From assembly GCF_001427905.1 (NCBI RefSeq), contig NZ_LMEF01000002.1, positions 1 through 56,478 of the forward strand: a DNA stretch of 56,478 bases, given 5' to 3'. Of this stretch, positions 34,255 to 43,715 are shown one piece after another. Source of the DNA: Flavobacterium sp. Root420. GTDB taxonomy: Bacteria; Bacteroidota; Bacteroidia; Flavobacteriales; Flavobacteriaceae. Both the position numbers and the translations under genes were made by a program. Each line of letters begins with the position of its first letter. Within the stretch, counting starts at the first letter, position 1. The notes under the pieces were generated by a model that was given only the letters and a program-made list of their open reading frames with translations, was not told where the DNA came from and searched no databases.

Positions 34255-36156
34255 TTATAACGTTTCGTTCAGCCATTTGAAAAATTCACCTTGCCAAACC
34301 TGAGCATTTTGCGGATGCAATACCCAGTGATTTTCATCAGGGAAATAAACAAATCGGCTTTTGATTCCTCTTAATTGAGCAGCCTGAAAAGCTTCTTGTC
34401 CTTGTCCAATTGGCACACGGAAATCTTTTCCTCCCTGGAAAATTAAAATTGGTCGATTCCAATTTTGAACCAAAGTTGCCGGGTTAAAAGTGGTATATGA
34501 TTTTTGAGCTATAGCATTATCTTTTTCCCAATAAGCACCGCCAAAATCCCAATTGTTAAAGAAAACTTCTTCAGTAGTTCCCAGCATACTTACGGTATTA
34601 AAAACTCCGTCATGTGCAATAAACGTTTTGAAACGGTTGTTGTGAATTCCTGCCAAATAGAATACTGAATATCCTCCGTAACTTGCACCAACACAACCTA
34701 AACGGCTTTTGTCAACGTAGCTTTCTTTGGCAACATCATCAATCGCAGAAAGGTAATCATCCATAACTTGTCCGCCCCAGTCTTTACTGATTTTCTCATT
34801 CCATTCAACTCCATGTCCTGGCATACCGCGACGGTTTGGAGCTACAACTACATAACCTTTAGCGGCCATTAGTGAAAAATTCCAACGGAAAGAATACGAT
34901 TGTGTCAACGCACTTTGTGGTCCGCCCTGGCAGAATAATAAGGTTGGATATTTTTTTGTAGCATCAAAATTTGGAGGCAAAATTACCCAAACCAACATTT
35001 TTTTACCGTCAGTCGTGGTAACATAACGTTTTTCTGTTTTGCTTAAAGCTAATGTTTTGTAGGTATCTGTATTTACATTTGAAAGTTGTTTCCAGGTATT
35101 TTTTTTCAAATTAAAAGAATAAATCTCCGGTGCATGATTCATGTCATTTCTTGTTACGATGATATCATCTCCCGCGAAACCAACTAAATCATTTACGTCA
35201 AAATCACCTTTTGTAATTTGGCGAACCTGAATAGCGATTCTTGTCAATCCCGGAAAATTCACCACAAAAAGTTGTTTTGTCCCGTCAACTGGTGCTACAA
35301 AATAAACGTTTTTGGCATCTTTACTCCAGATAAAATTATCTACAGTTCCGTCCCAATTGGCCGTTAAGTTCGTTTTGATTCCTTTAAATTCAACAATAAT
35401 GTCATTTTTATCCGCTTCGTAACCATCACGTTTCATTTGGAGCCAGGTTAAGTTTCCTGTTGGAGAAAATTGTGGTGCAGTATCGTAACCTAAATTATCT
35501 TCGGTTCTGTTAGTTGTTTTTTGAGTCTCTAAATTGTACTCATAAATATTGGTATTTGTAGAAATAGCATATTGTGTTCCTGCTTTTTTCTTGCAAACGT
35601 ATAAGATGCTTTTTCCGTCTGGAGACCAGATATAATCTTCGTCACCTCCAAAAGGTTTTTGAGGAGAATCAAAATTTTCACCTTTTAAGATGTCAATTCC
35701 GGTTGTACCTTCTTTGTTTTCTTTATAAAAAACGTGGTTGAATTTCCCTTCGTTCCAGGTATCCCAATGACGATAATCTAAACCATCATAAATTTGAGCA
35801 TCTGATTTGTCAAGGCTTGGATAAAAATCTTTTCCTAAAACCTTTTCCAGTTTTACTTCTTCATTGTACACTAAAAATTTTCCGTCAGGCGAAATATTTT
35901 TGTCGGCCAAAACAGTTTTGGTGTCTTTAATTTCAGTTGCAGTTCCGCCATTCACCGGCAAGATGTAAAATTTTGAAGACGATTTGTTTTCTTCTATCGA
36001 AGGAGTAGAAACCTTAAAAACAACATTTTTTTCATCTTTCGAAAGTCCAAGTGCCGTCACTCTTCCTAATTTCCATAACAATTCTGGTGACATCACATTC
36101 TGTCCGATAGCGTTTAAACTCATCATTATTAAGGTTGTAAATAATACTTTTTTCAT
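34255..36156 (-). CDS. Secreted S9 family peptidase (prolyl oligopeptidase-type)
   Basis: 633 aa. Signal peptide (1-18, 'MSLNAIGQN'), seven-bladed WD40-like propeller (about 30-370) and an alpha/beta hydrolase domain. The catalytic Ser is in 'GASYGGYS', Asp in 'GGKDFRVP' and His in 'DENHWV'. The dipeptidyl-peptidase/acylaminoacyl-peptidase group releases dipeptides or acyl amino acids from peptides in the periplasm. It stands alone between repeats. Confidence 0.93.
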   Translation of the reverse strand: MKKVLFTTLIMMSLNAIGQNVMSPELLWKLGRVTALGLSKDEKNVVFKVSTPSIEENKSSSKFYILPVNGGTATEIKDTKTVLADKNISPDGKFLVYNEEVKLEKVLGKDFYPSLDKSDAQIYDGLDYRHWDTWNEGKFNHVFYKENKEGTTGIDILKGENFDSPQKPFGGDEDYIWSPDGKSILYVCKKKAGTQYAISTNTNIYEYNLETQKTTNRTEDNLGYDTAPQFSPTGNLTWLQMKRDGYEADKNDIIVEFKGIKTNLTANWDGTVDNFIWSKDAKNVYFVAPVDGTKQLFVVNFPGLTRIAIQVRQITKGDFDVNDLVGFAGDDIIVTRNDMNHAPEIYSFNLKKNTWKQLSNVNTDTYKTLALSKTEKRYVTTTDGKKMLVWVILPPNFDATKKYPTLLFCQGGPQSALTQSYSFRWNFSLMAAKGYVVVAPNRRGMPGHGVEWNEKISKDWGGQVMDDYLSAIDDVAKESYVDKSRLGCVGASYGGYSVFYLAGIHNNRFKTFIAHDGVFNTVSMLGTTEEVFFNNWDFGGAYWEKDNAIAQKSYTTFNPATLVQNWNRPILIFQGGKDFRVPIGQGQEAFQAAQLRGIKSRFVYFPDENHWVLHPQNAQVWQGEFFKWLNETL

Positions 36157-36268
36157 AATAAAATTCTAATATTCGTGGGGCTAAAAATACAACATTTAAA
36201 TTCCAAATAGTTAAATTCCAAATCCCAAAAAATGTTAAAAATCCCAAAGTTTATACTAACGTTTTTCC

Positions 36269-36520
36269 GCCACGAATTCACGAATTATTTTTTCACGCAG
36301 ATTTAAAAAGATTTGAGCAGATTCACGCAGATTTTTTTATTAAATCAAATAAAATCTGCAAAATCTGCGGGAGACAAATATTAAAAGTTAGTCACGAATT
36401 ACCCGAATTTCCATTAATTAAATTTGCGTTAATTTGTGTAATTTGTGGTAAAAAACAAAGCCAAGAATTCACGATTTTTTTTTGATAATCTTTGAAAATG
36501 AAAATTCGTGAATTCGTGGC
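36269..36520. repeat. Nested palindromic repeat block
   Basis: This fills most of the 443-base gene-free gap. GCCACGAATTCACGAATT (36269-36286) has its perfect reverse complement at 36503-36520. Inside, 'cacgcagattt' copies (36295, 36323) face 'aaatctgcg' near 36360, and 'cacgaattacccgaatt' faces 'aatttgtgtaatttgtg' near 36432. It looks like three nested dispersed palindromes, the REP-like repeats typical of Flavobacterium. I see no gene. Confidence 0.7.
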
Positions 36521-36599
36521 GATTGAAAGTAAAGTTTTAAATTTATTTCCTAAATTGGAATTTGGAATTTAAAAGATTGGAATTTAATTTAAGTCAAAG

Positions 36600-37712
36600 A
36601 TGGAATTAAGTTATTGGGAATTAAAAAACTGGTTTACAAATGTTGATTATACCATAGTTGGAAGTGGAATCGTAGGTTTGCACGCAGGATTACGCTTGCG
36701 CGAAAGATTTTCAACGGCTAAAATTTTAGTTTTAGAAAGAGGAATGTTACCTCAGGGTGCCAGTACGAAAAATGCCGGTTTTGCCTGTTTCGGAAGTCTC
36801 TCTGAAATTATGGAAGATCTCAAAACACATTCAGAAGAAGATGTTGTTAATTTGATAGAAAAGCGTTGGAAAGGATTGCAGTTACTGCGAAAAAGATTGG
36901 GAGATTCGGCAATTGATTTTAAACCTCACGGCGGATATGAGTTGTTTTTGAAAGAAGACGATCTTGGTTTTGGAGAATGTATTTCGAGATTGCCTTTTAT
37001 AAACGAAATTTTAAAACCACTTTTTAAAGCTGATGTTTTTGCCAAAGAAACAGACCGTTTTGGTTTTGGAAACATACAGGACTATTTAATTTTTAATCCG
37101 TTTGAAGCGCAGATCGATACGGGAAATATGATGCAGGAATTGCTGAAACAAGCTGTTGCTGCTGATATTTTAATTTTGAATCAGCAAACCGTAACAGGTT
37201 ATACTGATTTTGGGAATCAGGTTGAAATTGCATTGAATGATTTTAGTTTTATTTCAAAAAAAATACTTTTCGCAACAAATGGCTTTGCAAATACGTTAAC
37301 AAAAGGAGCAGTTCAACCAGCGAGAGCCCAGGTTTTAATTACAGAACCAATACCGAATTTAGATATTCGGGGCACTTTTCATTTGGATCGCGGTTATTAT
37401 TATTTCAGAAATATAGGCGACCGAATCCTACTTGGCGGGGGCCGAAACTTAGATTTTGAAACCGAAAACACAACCGAATTTGGACAGACGAAAATTGTGC
37501 AAAATAAATTGGAAGAGTTGCTGAAAAATGTAATTTTACCAAATCAGGATTTCCAGATCGCGCATCGTTGGAGCGGGATTATGGGAGTAGCGAACAGTAA
37601 AAATCCTGTTGTTTCGCAACTGTCTGAAAACGTGTTTTGTGGAGTGCGTTTAGGCGGAATGGGCGTAGCAATAGGCAGTTTAATAGGAACAGAATTAGCA
37701 GATTTAATATAA
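36600..37712 (+). CDS. FAD-dependent oxidoreductase, DAO family
   Basis: 370 aa. An N-terminal dinucleotide-binding motif 'YTIVGSGIVGLHAGLRLRER' with acidic end 'LVLERG', then 'GASTKNAGFACFGSL' as in glycine/D-amino-acid oxidase-type flavoproteins, and a C-terminal 'HRWSGIMGVANSKNPVV' that completes the FAD site. No signal peptide, so cytoplasmic. The substrate is unknown. Its TAA overlaps the ATG of the next gene by one base (TAATG), which indicates coupling. Confidence 0.88.
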   Translation: MELSYWELKNWFTNVDYTIVGSGIVGLHAGLRLRERFSTAKILVLERGMLPQGASTKNAGFACFGSLSEIMEDLKTHSEEDVVNLIEKRWKGLQLLRKRLGDSAIDFKPHGGYELFLKEDDLGFGECISRLPFINEILKPLFKADVFAKETDRFGFGNIQDYLIFNPFEAQIDTGNMMQELLKQAVAADILILNQQTVTGYTDFGNQVEIALNDFSFISKKILFATNGFANTLTKGAVQPARAQVLITEPIPNLDIRGTFHLDRGYYYFRNIGDRILLGGGRNLDFETENTTEFGQTKIVQNKLEELLKNVILPNQDFQIAHRWSGIMGVANSKNPVVSQLSENVFCGVRLGGMGVAIGSLIGTELADLI

Positions 37713-38485
37713 TGGCAGCAACCAAAAAACCAGCACCAAAAAAAACAACCGCAAGTAAACCAAAGCCAGCAGCGAAAAAGAAAACCAATCGAACGTTTGG
37801 CGAGAAAGTAAAATGGTTTTTTATTAAACTGTTTTTATGGTTTTTCGGACTTTCGATCGGATCAGTCATCATTTTTAAATATGTGCCGGTACCTTTTACA
37901 CCTTTAATGGTGATTCGTGCTATCGAAAATAAATTAGGCGGAAAGGAAGTTTACTTTGATCACGACTGGGAACCTATTGAGAAAATTTCGATGAATTTGC
38001 AGAAAGCGGTTATCGCCAGTGAAGACGGGACTTTTTTATATCATAATGGTTTCGATTTTAAGGCGCTTCAAAAAGCCTACAAAAGCAACGAACGTGGACG
38101 CCGAATTCGTGGCGGAAGTACCATTTCGCAGCAAACCGCCAAAAATGTCTTTTTATGGCAGGGAAAAAGTTATTTCCGTAAAGGTTTAGAAGCTTATTTT
38201 ACCGTTTTAATCGAAATTATTTGGGGGAAACAACGCATCATGGAAGTTTATCTGAACAGTATCGAAATGGGCGATGGTGTTTACGGAGCTTATGCGGCGA
38301 CAGAACATTGGTACCGTCGTGATGCTTCCAGTTTAACTGCCATGCAGGCAGCCGGAATTGCAGCAATATTACCAAACCCGAGAAAATTTAAAGCAACAGG
38401 TTCATCAAGTTATATCAATCGACGTAAAGAGCGAATTGTTCGAGAAATGCGTGCCGTTGGAAAAATAAATTATAATGCGAAATAA
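37712..38485 (+). CDS. mtgA: Monofunctional peptidoglycan transglycosylase
   Basis: 257 aa from ATG 37712, which overlaps the preceding stop codon; upstream in-frame codons lie in the FAD oxidoreductase gene. A Lys/Pro/Ala-rich basic N-terminus, one transmembrane helix (about 37-58), and a GT51 domain with 'AVIASEDGTFLYHNGFD' (catalytic Glu), 'RGGSTISQQTAKN' and 'EVYLNSIEMGDGVYG'. It polymerises lipid II glycan strands in the periplasm. Confidence 0.95.
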   Translation: MAATKKPAPKKTTASKPKPAAKKKTNRTFGEKVKWFFIKLFLWFFGLSIGSVIIFKYVPVPFTPLMVIRAIENKLGGKEVYFDHDWEPIEKISMNLQKAVIASEDGTFLYHNGFDFKALQKAYKSNERGRRIRGGSTISQQTAKNVFLWQGKSYFRKGLEAYFTVLIEIIWGKQRIMEVYLNSIEMGDGVYGAYAATEHWYRRDASSLTAMQAAGIAAILPNPRKFKATGSSSYINRRKERIVREMRAVGKINYNAK

Positions 38486-39431
38486 AAAGATTGGTTTTGT
38501 ATTTCTGGTTCTAACCACAGCGCTATCTTTTGGGCAGGGAAAAACAAAAGAATTTGGTTTTATTTCCGATAATGATTTATACACTTCGTCTAAAAACGAT
38601 ATGTATTATACGAACGGTTTAGAACTTTTCTTCAGATATCTATCCAAAAACGAAAACGAAAAAATCAATAAAAAGATTACCGAATTTCGCGTTGGACAAT
38701 ACATTTACAATCCGAGATTTATTAATGAAACGGCTGTTGATATTAATGATCGGCCTTTTACCGGATATCTTTTTGCCGAGGCCGGAAGAAGTTTTTTCTA
38801 TAACAGTGAATCCGTTTTAAAGACCGATTTTCAATTGGGTTATATGGGGCCAAATGCTTTTGGCCGCGAAACCCAGGAAAGTTTTCACCATATTATTGGT
38901 TATAAAAAAGTTTATGGCTGGGAAAATCAGCTTCATAATGCACTTGCCGTACAGGCGCATGTCATGTATTCGAAGAAATTATTTCCAGACAAACACAACG
39001 ATTTTGTAGATCTTCATTTTCAATCTGAAGCGAATTTGGGGACTATTTTTGATGGTGTTTCTACAGGATTTTTAGCCAGAATAGGTTTCAAAAAATTACT
39101 TCCTGTTTATGATTCTAATTTGCATGACGCTTCTGTGAGTTCTCAACCGCAATTTAATGTGAGGGAATTTTACTTTTATGCGATGCCAAGTGTCAATTAC
39201 CAATTTTACGATGCTACTATAGAAGGCAGTATGTTCAGCGACACCAGTCCGGTGACTTTTGAGTTGGAACCGCTTCGTTTCAACGCCGAATTTGGTTTGA
39301 AATACCGCCATAACAATTTCAATATTTCTTATTCTTTTCTTTACCGAGGCCGTGAATTGAAAGATCCTGAAACGAATACCAATTCAGGTTATTTTTATGG
39401 ATCGATCCGATTGGGGTTTTTGATTAAGTAG
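38475..39431 (+). CDS. LpxR-family (DUF2219) outer-membrane protein
   Basis: 318 aa, starts 11 bases before the end of mtgA. Signal peptide (about 1-21, ending 'SFGQGK'), then a beta-barrel-like pattern. 'FISDNDLYTSSKNDMYYTNG' carries the N-D-x(n)-D-x-Y-YTNG signature of lipid A 3'-O-deacylase LpxR, and 'LGYMGPNAFGRETQESFHHI' its further catalytic region. It may trim lipid A or act on another outer-membrane lipid. Confidence 0.82.
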   Translation: MRNKKIGFVFLVLTTALSFGQGKTKEFGFISDNDLYTSSKNDMYYTNGLELFFRYLSKNENEKINKKITEFRVGQYIYNPRFINETAVDINDRPFTGYLFAEAGRSFFYNSESVLKTDFQLGYMGPNAFGRETQESFHHIIGYKKVYGWENQLHNALAVQAHVMYSKKLFPDKHNDFVDLHFQSEANLGTIFDGVSTGFLARIGFKKLLPVYDSNLHDASVSSQPQFNVREFYFYAMPSVNYQFYDATIEGSMFSDTSPVTFELEPLRFNAEFGLKYRHNNFNISYSFLYRGRELKDPETNTNSGYFYGSIRLGFLIK

Positions 39432-39555
39432 GGTTATTTGCCACGAAGGCGCTAATACATTTAGGTTAAACATAAATGTAAAAAACAATTTTGGGGTTAT
39501 AGCCCTAATTTGGTGGTAATTTGGGAGAACGACAACGATAAAAACAAACTAAAAA

Positions 39556-40374
39556 ATGACTTTCATTAAAACAATTTCTACATTTTTAATTACGCTTTTA
39601 TTAGTAACTACAAGTTTTGGACAAGCATCTAAACATAAAACTAAAATCTTATTAATTGGGACAATTCACTTCGAAACACCTCATTTAGATGCGCATGAAT
39701 TAAAGACAGACGATTTTTTAGCTCCTAAGAGACAGCAGGAGCTGGAAGAATTGACTGAAACTTTAAAACGAACAAATGCTGATAAAGTGATGATCGAAAA
39801 ACTATTTAATCAACAAAAGCAAATTGATAGTTTGTATAAGGCGTATTCAGAAAATAGGTATAAATTAACCGTTTCTGAACGAGAGCAAATTGGTTTTAGA
39901 TTGGCTAAAAAATTAAATTTAAAACATATCAATTGCGTAGATATTTTTTATGGAATGAAACATGACAGTTTAGTTGCTGTAACTGCTAAAGAAAAAAATC
40001 AGTTGTATTTATTAAGTGAATTAGGTACTAATGCTAATAACTTAAAACTTGAATTTGATGGTGTAGTAAAACAAAATTCAATAACAGAAATACTAAAATA
40101 TATAAACAAAGAGGAGCTTTTGAAGAAGAATTTATCATTGTACTTAAAATATTTAGCAAAAGTTGGAGCAGGAGAAAATTATATTGGTGCCGAAGCAGTT
40201 TCTGATTGGTATTTGAGGAATTTAGCGATTTACGCTAATGTAATGAATCAAATAACGGCAGATGACAAATATGTTATACTAATATTTGGGCAAGGACATA
40301 TTCCGATATTAAAACACTTATTTCAAAATAATGACGATTTTGAAGTCGTTGAAGTAAATAGTGTGCTAAAATAA
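39556..40374 (+). CDS. DUF5694 family exported protein, TraB/GumN-like
   Basis: 272 aa with a signal peptide (about 1-22, 'LLVTTSFGQA'). 'ILLIGTIHFETPHLDA' and 'DKYVILIFGQGHIPIL' give the His/Glu pair and GxGH segment of the TraB/GumN/EreA-like fold, possibly a metallohydrolase. Substrate unknown. Confidence 0.8.
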   Translation: MTFIKTISTFLITLLLVTTSFGQASKHKTKILLIGTIHFETPHLDAHELKTDDFLAPKRQQELEELTETLKRTNADKVMIEKLFNQQKQIDSLYKAYSENRYKLTVSEREQIGFRLAKKLNLKHINCVDIFYGMKHDSLVAVTAKEKNQLYLLSELGTNANNLKLEFDGVVKQNSITEILKYINKEELLKKNLSLYLKYLAKVGAGENYIGAEAVSDWYLRNLAIYANVMNQITADDKYVILIFGQGHIPILKHLFQNNDDFEVVEVNSVLK

Positions 40375-40431
40375 ATTTACTTCAAGATCCCAACTCAAAG
40401 ATCTTATAAAAACAAAAACGGCTAATCTAGT

Positions 40432-40541
40432 CCCGATAGTCCTGAGGCTTCGGGAGGAAATCCTTTTGTGTCCGCCGCGGCGGACGCAAAAGATTGGAAG
40501 GGAGAGCGGGACGGGTCGTCTTTTGAAAACAAAATTTTCTG
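40432..40541. repeat. GC-rich structured intergenic element
   Basis: A 110-base block far richer in G+C than its surroundings. The core GTCCGCCGCGGCGGAC (40470-40485) is a perfect palindrome, extended outward by TTTTG/CAAAA, and TCCCG near the left edge can pair with CGGGA near the right. It resembles a dispersed Flavobacteriia repeat (a 'tagtcccgat...agcgggac' frame around a variable hairpin). It may be a folded RNA or mobile repeat. Confidence 0.6.
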
Positions 40542-40554
40542 CTCCTGAATTTAA

Positions 40555-41064
40555 TTAGATTTTAAAACGTTTGATTATTTTTCTCTCTTTATTAAAATCT
40601 AATTCTAGTGAGTCGCTGGATATTTTTTTTAGTATAATGCCTTGTATAAGAGCATCTTTTCGTAAACGATAAATTTTTTGGTTGATTTTTATGATTACCA
40701 ATTCTCCACGTGAATCTTTTATATAACCATGATAAGAAATTGGTGGCCATACGATTAGTTCACGAGGTTGTATTGCGACGGTTTTTGCTTTTTTAGTTAC
40801 AGCTCGAGTATTATTTGTATGGTATTTTTTTGGATAGGAAACAACTTCGTGAGTTTGTTTGTTTAAGAAAGGATCTCGTGATACTTTTTCTAATGCAAAA
40901 GTATCCTTATTAATCTGATTGAATTCTATTTTGTCAGAGGAATAGACCGTATTTACAGCTATTTCTTTTGCAAAGAAATATTGATTGATTGTTTTGTAAA
41001 ATACAGATCCCCATAGTACTAAAACTATAATTATTAAGATAATATTGATTTTCTTTTTGACCAT
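40555..41064 (-). CDS. GspC/PilP-like inner-membrane protein
   Basis: 169 aa. Short cytoplasmic start, transmembrane helix (about 7-24), and a C-terminal beta domain with 'ISYHGYIKDSRGELVIIKIN' and 'YRLRKDALIQGIILKKI', like the homology region of GspC or PilP that links inner membrane and secretin. Last gene of the secretion/pilus-like cluster, 6 bases after the lipoprotein gene. Assignment rests on pattern and position. Confidence 0.65.
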   Translation of the reverse strand: MVKKKINIILIIIVLVLWGSVFYKTINQYFFAKEIAVNTVYSSDKIEFNQINKDTFALEKVSRDPFLNKQTHEVVSYPKKYHTNNTRAVTKKAKTVAIQPRELIVWPPISYHGYIKDSRGELVIIKINQKIYRLRKDALIQGIILKKISSDSLELDFNKERKIIKRFKI

Positions 41065-41070
41065 TTTATT

Positions 41071-42027
41071 TTAAATTACTGTCACCTTAAATGGGGTACT
41101 ATATGTACTAATATTTCCTGCAGAATCAGTCGTTTTAATTCTCCAGTAATAATCGCCAATTGTATTAAAGGTGTACTGGTACGATGTAGTTGCATTGTTT
41201 GTTGTAAAAAAGATAGTTGCGAAAGTATTTGTAGTTGAAAATTCGATAGTATATAAAAGAGGTGATTGAATAGTTCCTGTGTCTGTTGGCGAAATCCAGC
41301 TAAAAGTAGTTGCCTGATTATTTGTAATTACAGCATTTGTAGCAGGAAGATTGTTTTGCGGTAAGTTTGGAACAACCGTATCAATCATAAAAGTTCTTGT
41401 AGAGAATTGTGCTGTTTGGCTGATACCGTTTACTCCTCTTATTTTCCATTGATAAGTTGCATCTTTTACCAAATTTGTACTGCTTAACACAAGAGATGTT
41501 TCGGTCATGTTTTCTGCCTTATAAACAGATTCGCCGGTGGTTGTATTTAGTACTTCGACATTATAACTTGTAGCGGCGGCCAGTATTTGCCATTTTAGTG
41601 TAATGTTGGCGGTATTTTTATAAATATTGTTGTCAGGGCTCGACAAGACAACTTGTTGATTGGCCAAATCATCAGATATCATCATGGAGAAAGTTGAAGT
41701 CTTTGAATAGTTTGATTCATAGGCAAAATTTTCTCCTCTAACTTTCCATTTATAACTTCCCGCTAGCAAGGGACAGGTTAAATTGGTCTTGCTTACCAAA
41801 GAGTCGACAACGATTGTTTCGTCCAGATCGAATACCTGCAAGCGATATTTTTTTGCTCCTTCAAGAGTATTCCATTGAAAATTAACAACGTTGCTCTCGA
41901 TCGTAGTTTTATCTTTTGGAGAAACTATTTCTATTATATCATCTGAAATATCTTCTTCAAAAACATCGTCACAAGACATTATTGAAAGAGTAAAAAGAGT
42001 AAGTATAATTTTATTTATTGTTTTCAT
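41071..42027 (-). CDS. Fibronectin type III-like lipoprotein within the secretion cluster
   Basis: 318 aa. A lipobox 'LFTLSIMSCDD' places the lipidated Cys near residue 19. Three Ig/FN3-like beta domains follow (about 32-115, 122-215, 220-318), each with an 'FQWNTLEGAKKYRLQVFD' or 'LKWQILAAATSYNVEVLN'-type pattern. It starts inside the preceding GspM-like gene (17-base overlap), so it is made together with the machine. It could be a secretin-assembly or surface accessory lipoprotein, or a substrate. Confidence 0.78.
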   Translation of the reverse strand: MKTINKIILTLFTLSIMSCDDVFEEDISDDIIEIVSPKDKTTIESNVVNFQWNTLEGAKKYRLQVFDLDETIVVDSLVSKTNLTCPLLAGSYKWKVRGENFAYESNYSKTSTFSMMISDDLANQQVVLSSPDNNIYKNTANITLKWQILAAATSYNVEVLNTTTGESVYKAENMTETSLVLSSTNLVKDATYQWKIRGVNGISQTAQFSTRTFMIDTVVPNLPQNNLPATNAVITNNQATTFSWISPTDTGTIQSPLLYTIEFSTTNTFATIFFTTNNATTSYQYTFNTIGDYYWRIKTTDSAGNISTYSTPFKVTVI

Positions 42028-42535
42028 AATTTTGAAAAATCATTTTTAAATGTAAAACTTCAGAAGTATTGTTTTTTTTGGTCGTGTAAAAATTCATGCT
42101 GACAATTCTGGAAAAATCAAACTTTTTTTCAAAATTATAACCCAGGGACATTAGTTGATTACAATTTCCGGTTACATCAAGCTGATTGCTTATTATTCGA
42201 TAATTTTCATCAGAAAAAACGTGAGAGGATTGCAAATCGTTAATGGAAATTTCAGGATCCTCTGTAGAGGCAAAACTAATTATTCCTTGCTGAACAATCT
42301 CTTTTGTAACTCCTTCTTTTCCTGTAACACGGTCTAAGTAGTTAATTTCTTTTATTAATTTCTCTGTACTATTGGATTTTTTATTGATGTCGTTAGTTTT
42401 GTCAGACAATGTTTTGTATTCGTTTATTACCTGGAATAAAGTGTGAAAAGATCTTTTATATGCCGTTATCAAAAGCATAAAAAAGACTAATAATAGTATC
42501 GTAAATTTCTTTTTATAGGAATATTTCTCAAACAT
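42011..42535 (-). CDS. GspM/PilO-like subunit
   Basis: 174 aa. Short basic cytoplasmic segment, one transmembrane helix (about 10-26, 'FTILLLVFFMLLITAY'), a coiled-coil (about 30-65) and a small C-terminal alpha/beta domain. The size and the position between a GspL-like gene and later components match GspM/PilO. The sequence is too divergent for a firm family call. Confidence 0.62.
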   Translation of the reverse strand: MFEKYSYKKKFTILLLVFFMLLITAYKRSFHTLFQVINEYKTLSDKTNDINKKSNSTEKLIKEINYLDRVTGKEGVTKEIVQQGIISFASTEDPEISINDLQSSHVFSDENYRIISNQLDVTGNCNQLMSLGYNFEKKFDFSRIVSMNFYTTKKNNTSEVLHLKMIFQNYENNK

Positions 42536-43715
42536 CTTTTATCGTGATTTTTATTTCAAATTGAGATTTATTTTTCTTGTCTTTTTTAAAGCTTATAATT
42601 TCAAAATTTTTAAGCCAACTCATTTTTTTCAATTTATCCATCCAATTGTTAAACGAAGATTCATTGAAAGTTTCTCCTTTAATAATGACAGTTTTTGCAT
42701 CAAAACTTATTTTCTGATTCGCTTTTATTTCTTTGTTTATTGGAATTATATTTAAATCGGTTAATGAAATATCATGTGGAATTTCCTTGATTATTTCGTA
42801 GCTATAAAAAGAAAGAAATTTTGCTGATAAAAAACCAGATTCCCTTAAAAGCTTTTGTTTGTTTTCCTTTTGTTTTTCCAGATCAAGTATTAACTGATAG
42901 GATTGATTAGAATATACATTCTGAAGGTTCAATTCGGCATTTTTTGAACCGTAATATTGTATTAGAAAATAACTTATAAGTAAACTTGTTAAAAAACCAA
43001 CAAGCATTGTGATTCCTAAAATGTTGAATGCTTTTTTATAAATAATCTCTTCGGTATTTAAAGCATCATTTTTTGTTTTTTCAACTTCCTTCAACGGAAC
43101 AAAAAAGTGTACAATGATACCATAAAGGGGCAGGAAATTACTCGAAATAGTTTCTTTTCCTAGTTTATATTCTTCTATTTTTAACGGTTCGGTTTGTTTT
43201 GTAAAGTTTGCTACTTTTCCGTTTTCAAATTGCAGGACGATATCATTTGATGTGATAAAATCCTTTTTTATGGCATTATGTAATAAACCCGACAAAAACG
43301 AACCTACATAAATATCTACTACCTGAAAACCCTTTTTCAGAAACTTTTCAGTGATCTCTTCTACAATGTTTTTTCTGCAAAAACTGATAAAGTTGCTATT
43401 AGATCCAATTAAACTCGTATAATAGATTGATTCGAAATCAATGTTTTTATACCAGGTTACGTCGGTTTCATTATTGAAATTTATTTCTTTGTTTAAAATC
43501 CCTTTTCCATCGATAGCCAGAAGCACAGGAATTTTGAGATCAATGTTTTGGGCGATTTTTTCAAATGTATCAAATGAAACCGCACTTACAATATCAATTT
43601 TAGTTCCTTTTTTCTTTACAGTAAGAACATAATAAGTTTCCTCATTATCTTTCTTAATGATTCCAATTACATGTAAGTTGTTTAATTTTATTATTTTAGA
43701 TAAAAATGTAATCAT
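42528..43715 (-). CDS. GspL / PilM-PilN-like fused subunit
   Basis: 395 aa. The N-terminal ~220 residues suit an actin-like cytoplasmic domain ('VLLAIDGKGILNKEI', 'DIVLQFENGKVANF'). A transmembrane helix lies at about 232-251 ('ILGITMLVGFLTSLLISYFL'), then a coiled-coil and a ferredoxin-like periplasmic domain (about 320-395, 'AKTVIIKGETFNESSFNNW'). This is the GspL layout. It overlaps the next gene by 8 bases and shares its start base with the secretin stop. Confidence 0.68.
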   Translation of the reverse strand: MITFLSKIIKLNNLHVIGIIKKDNEETYYVLTVKKKGTKIDIVSAVSFDTFEKIAQNIDLKIPVLLAIDGKGILNKEINFNNETDVTWYKNIDFESIYYTSLIGSNSNFISFCRKNIVEEITEKFLKKGFQVVDIYVGSFLSGLLHNAIKKDFITSNDIVLQFENGKVANFTKQTEPLKIEEYKLGKETISSNFLPLYGIIVHFFVPLKEVEKTKNDALNTEEIIYKKAFNILGITMLVGFLTSLLISYFLIQYYGSKNAELNLQNVYSNQSYQLILDLEKQKENKQKLLRESGFLSAKFLSFYSYEIIKEIPHDISLTDLNIIPINKEIKANQKISFDAKTVIIKGETFNESSFNNWMDKLKKMSWLKNFEIISFKKDKKNKSQFEIKITIKDV

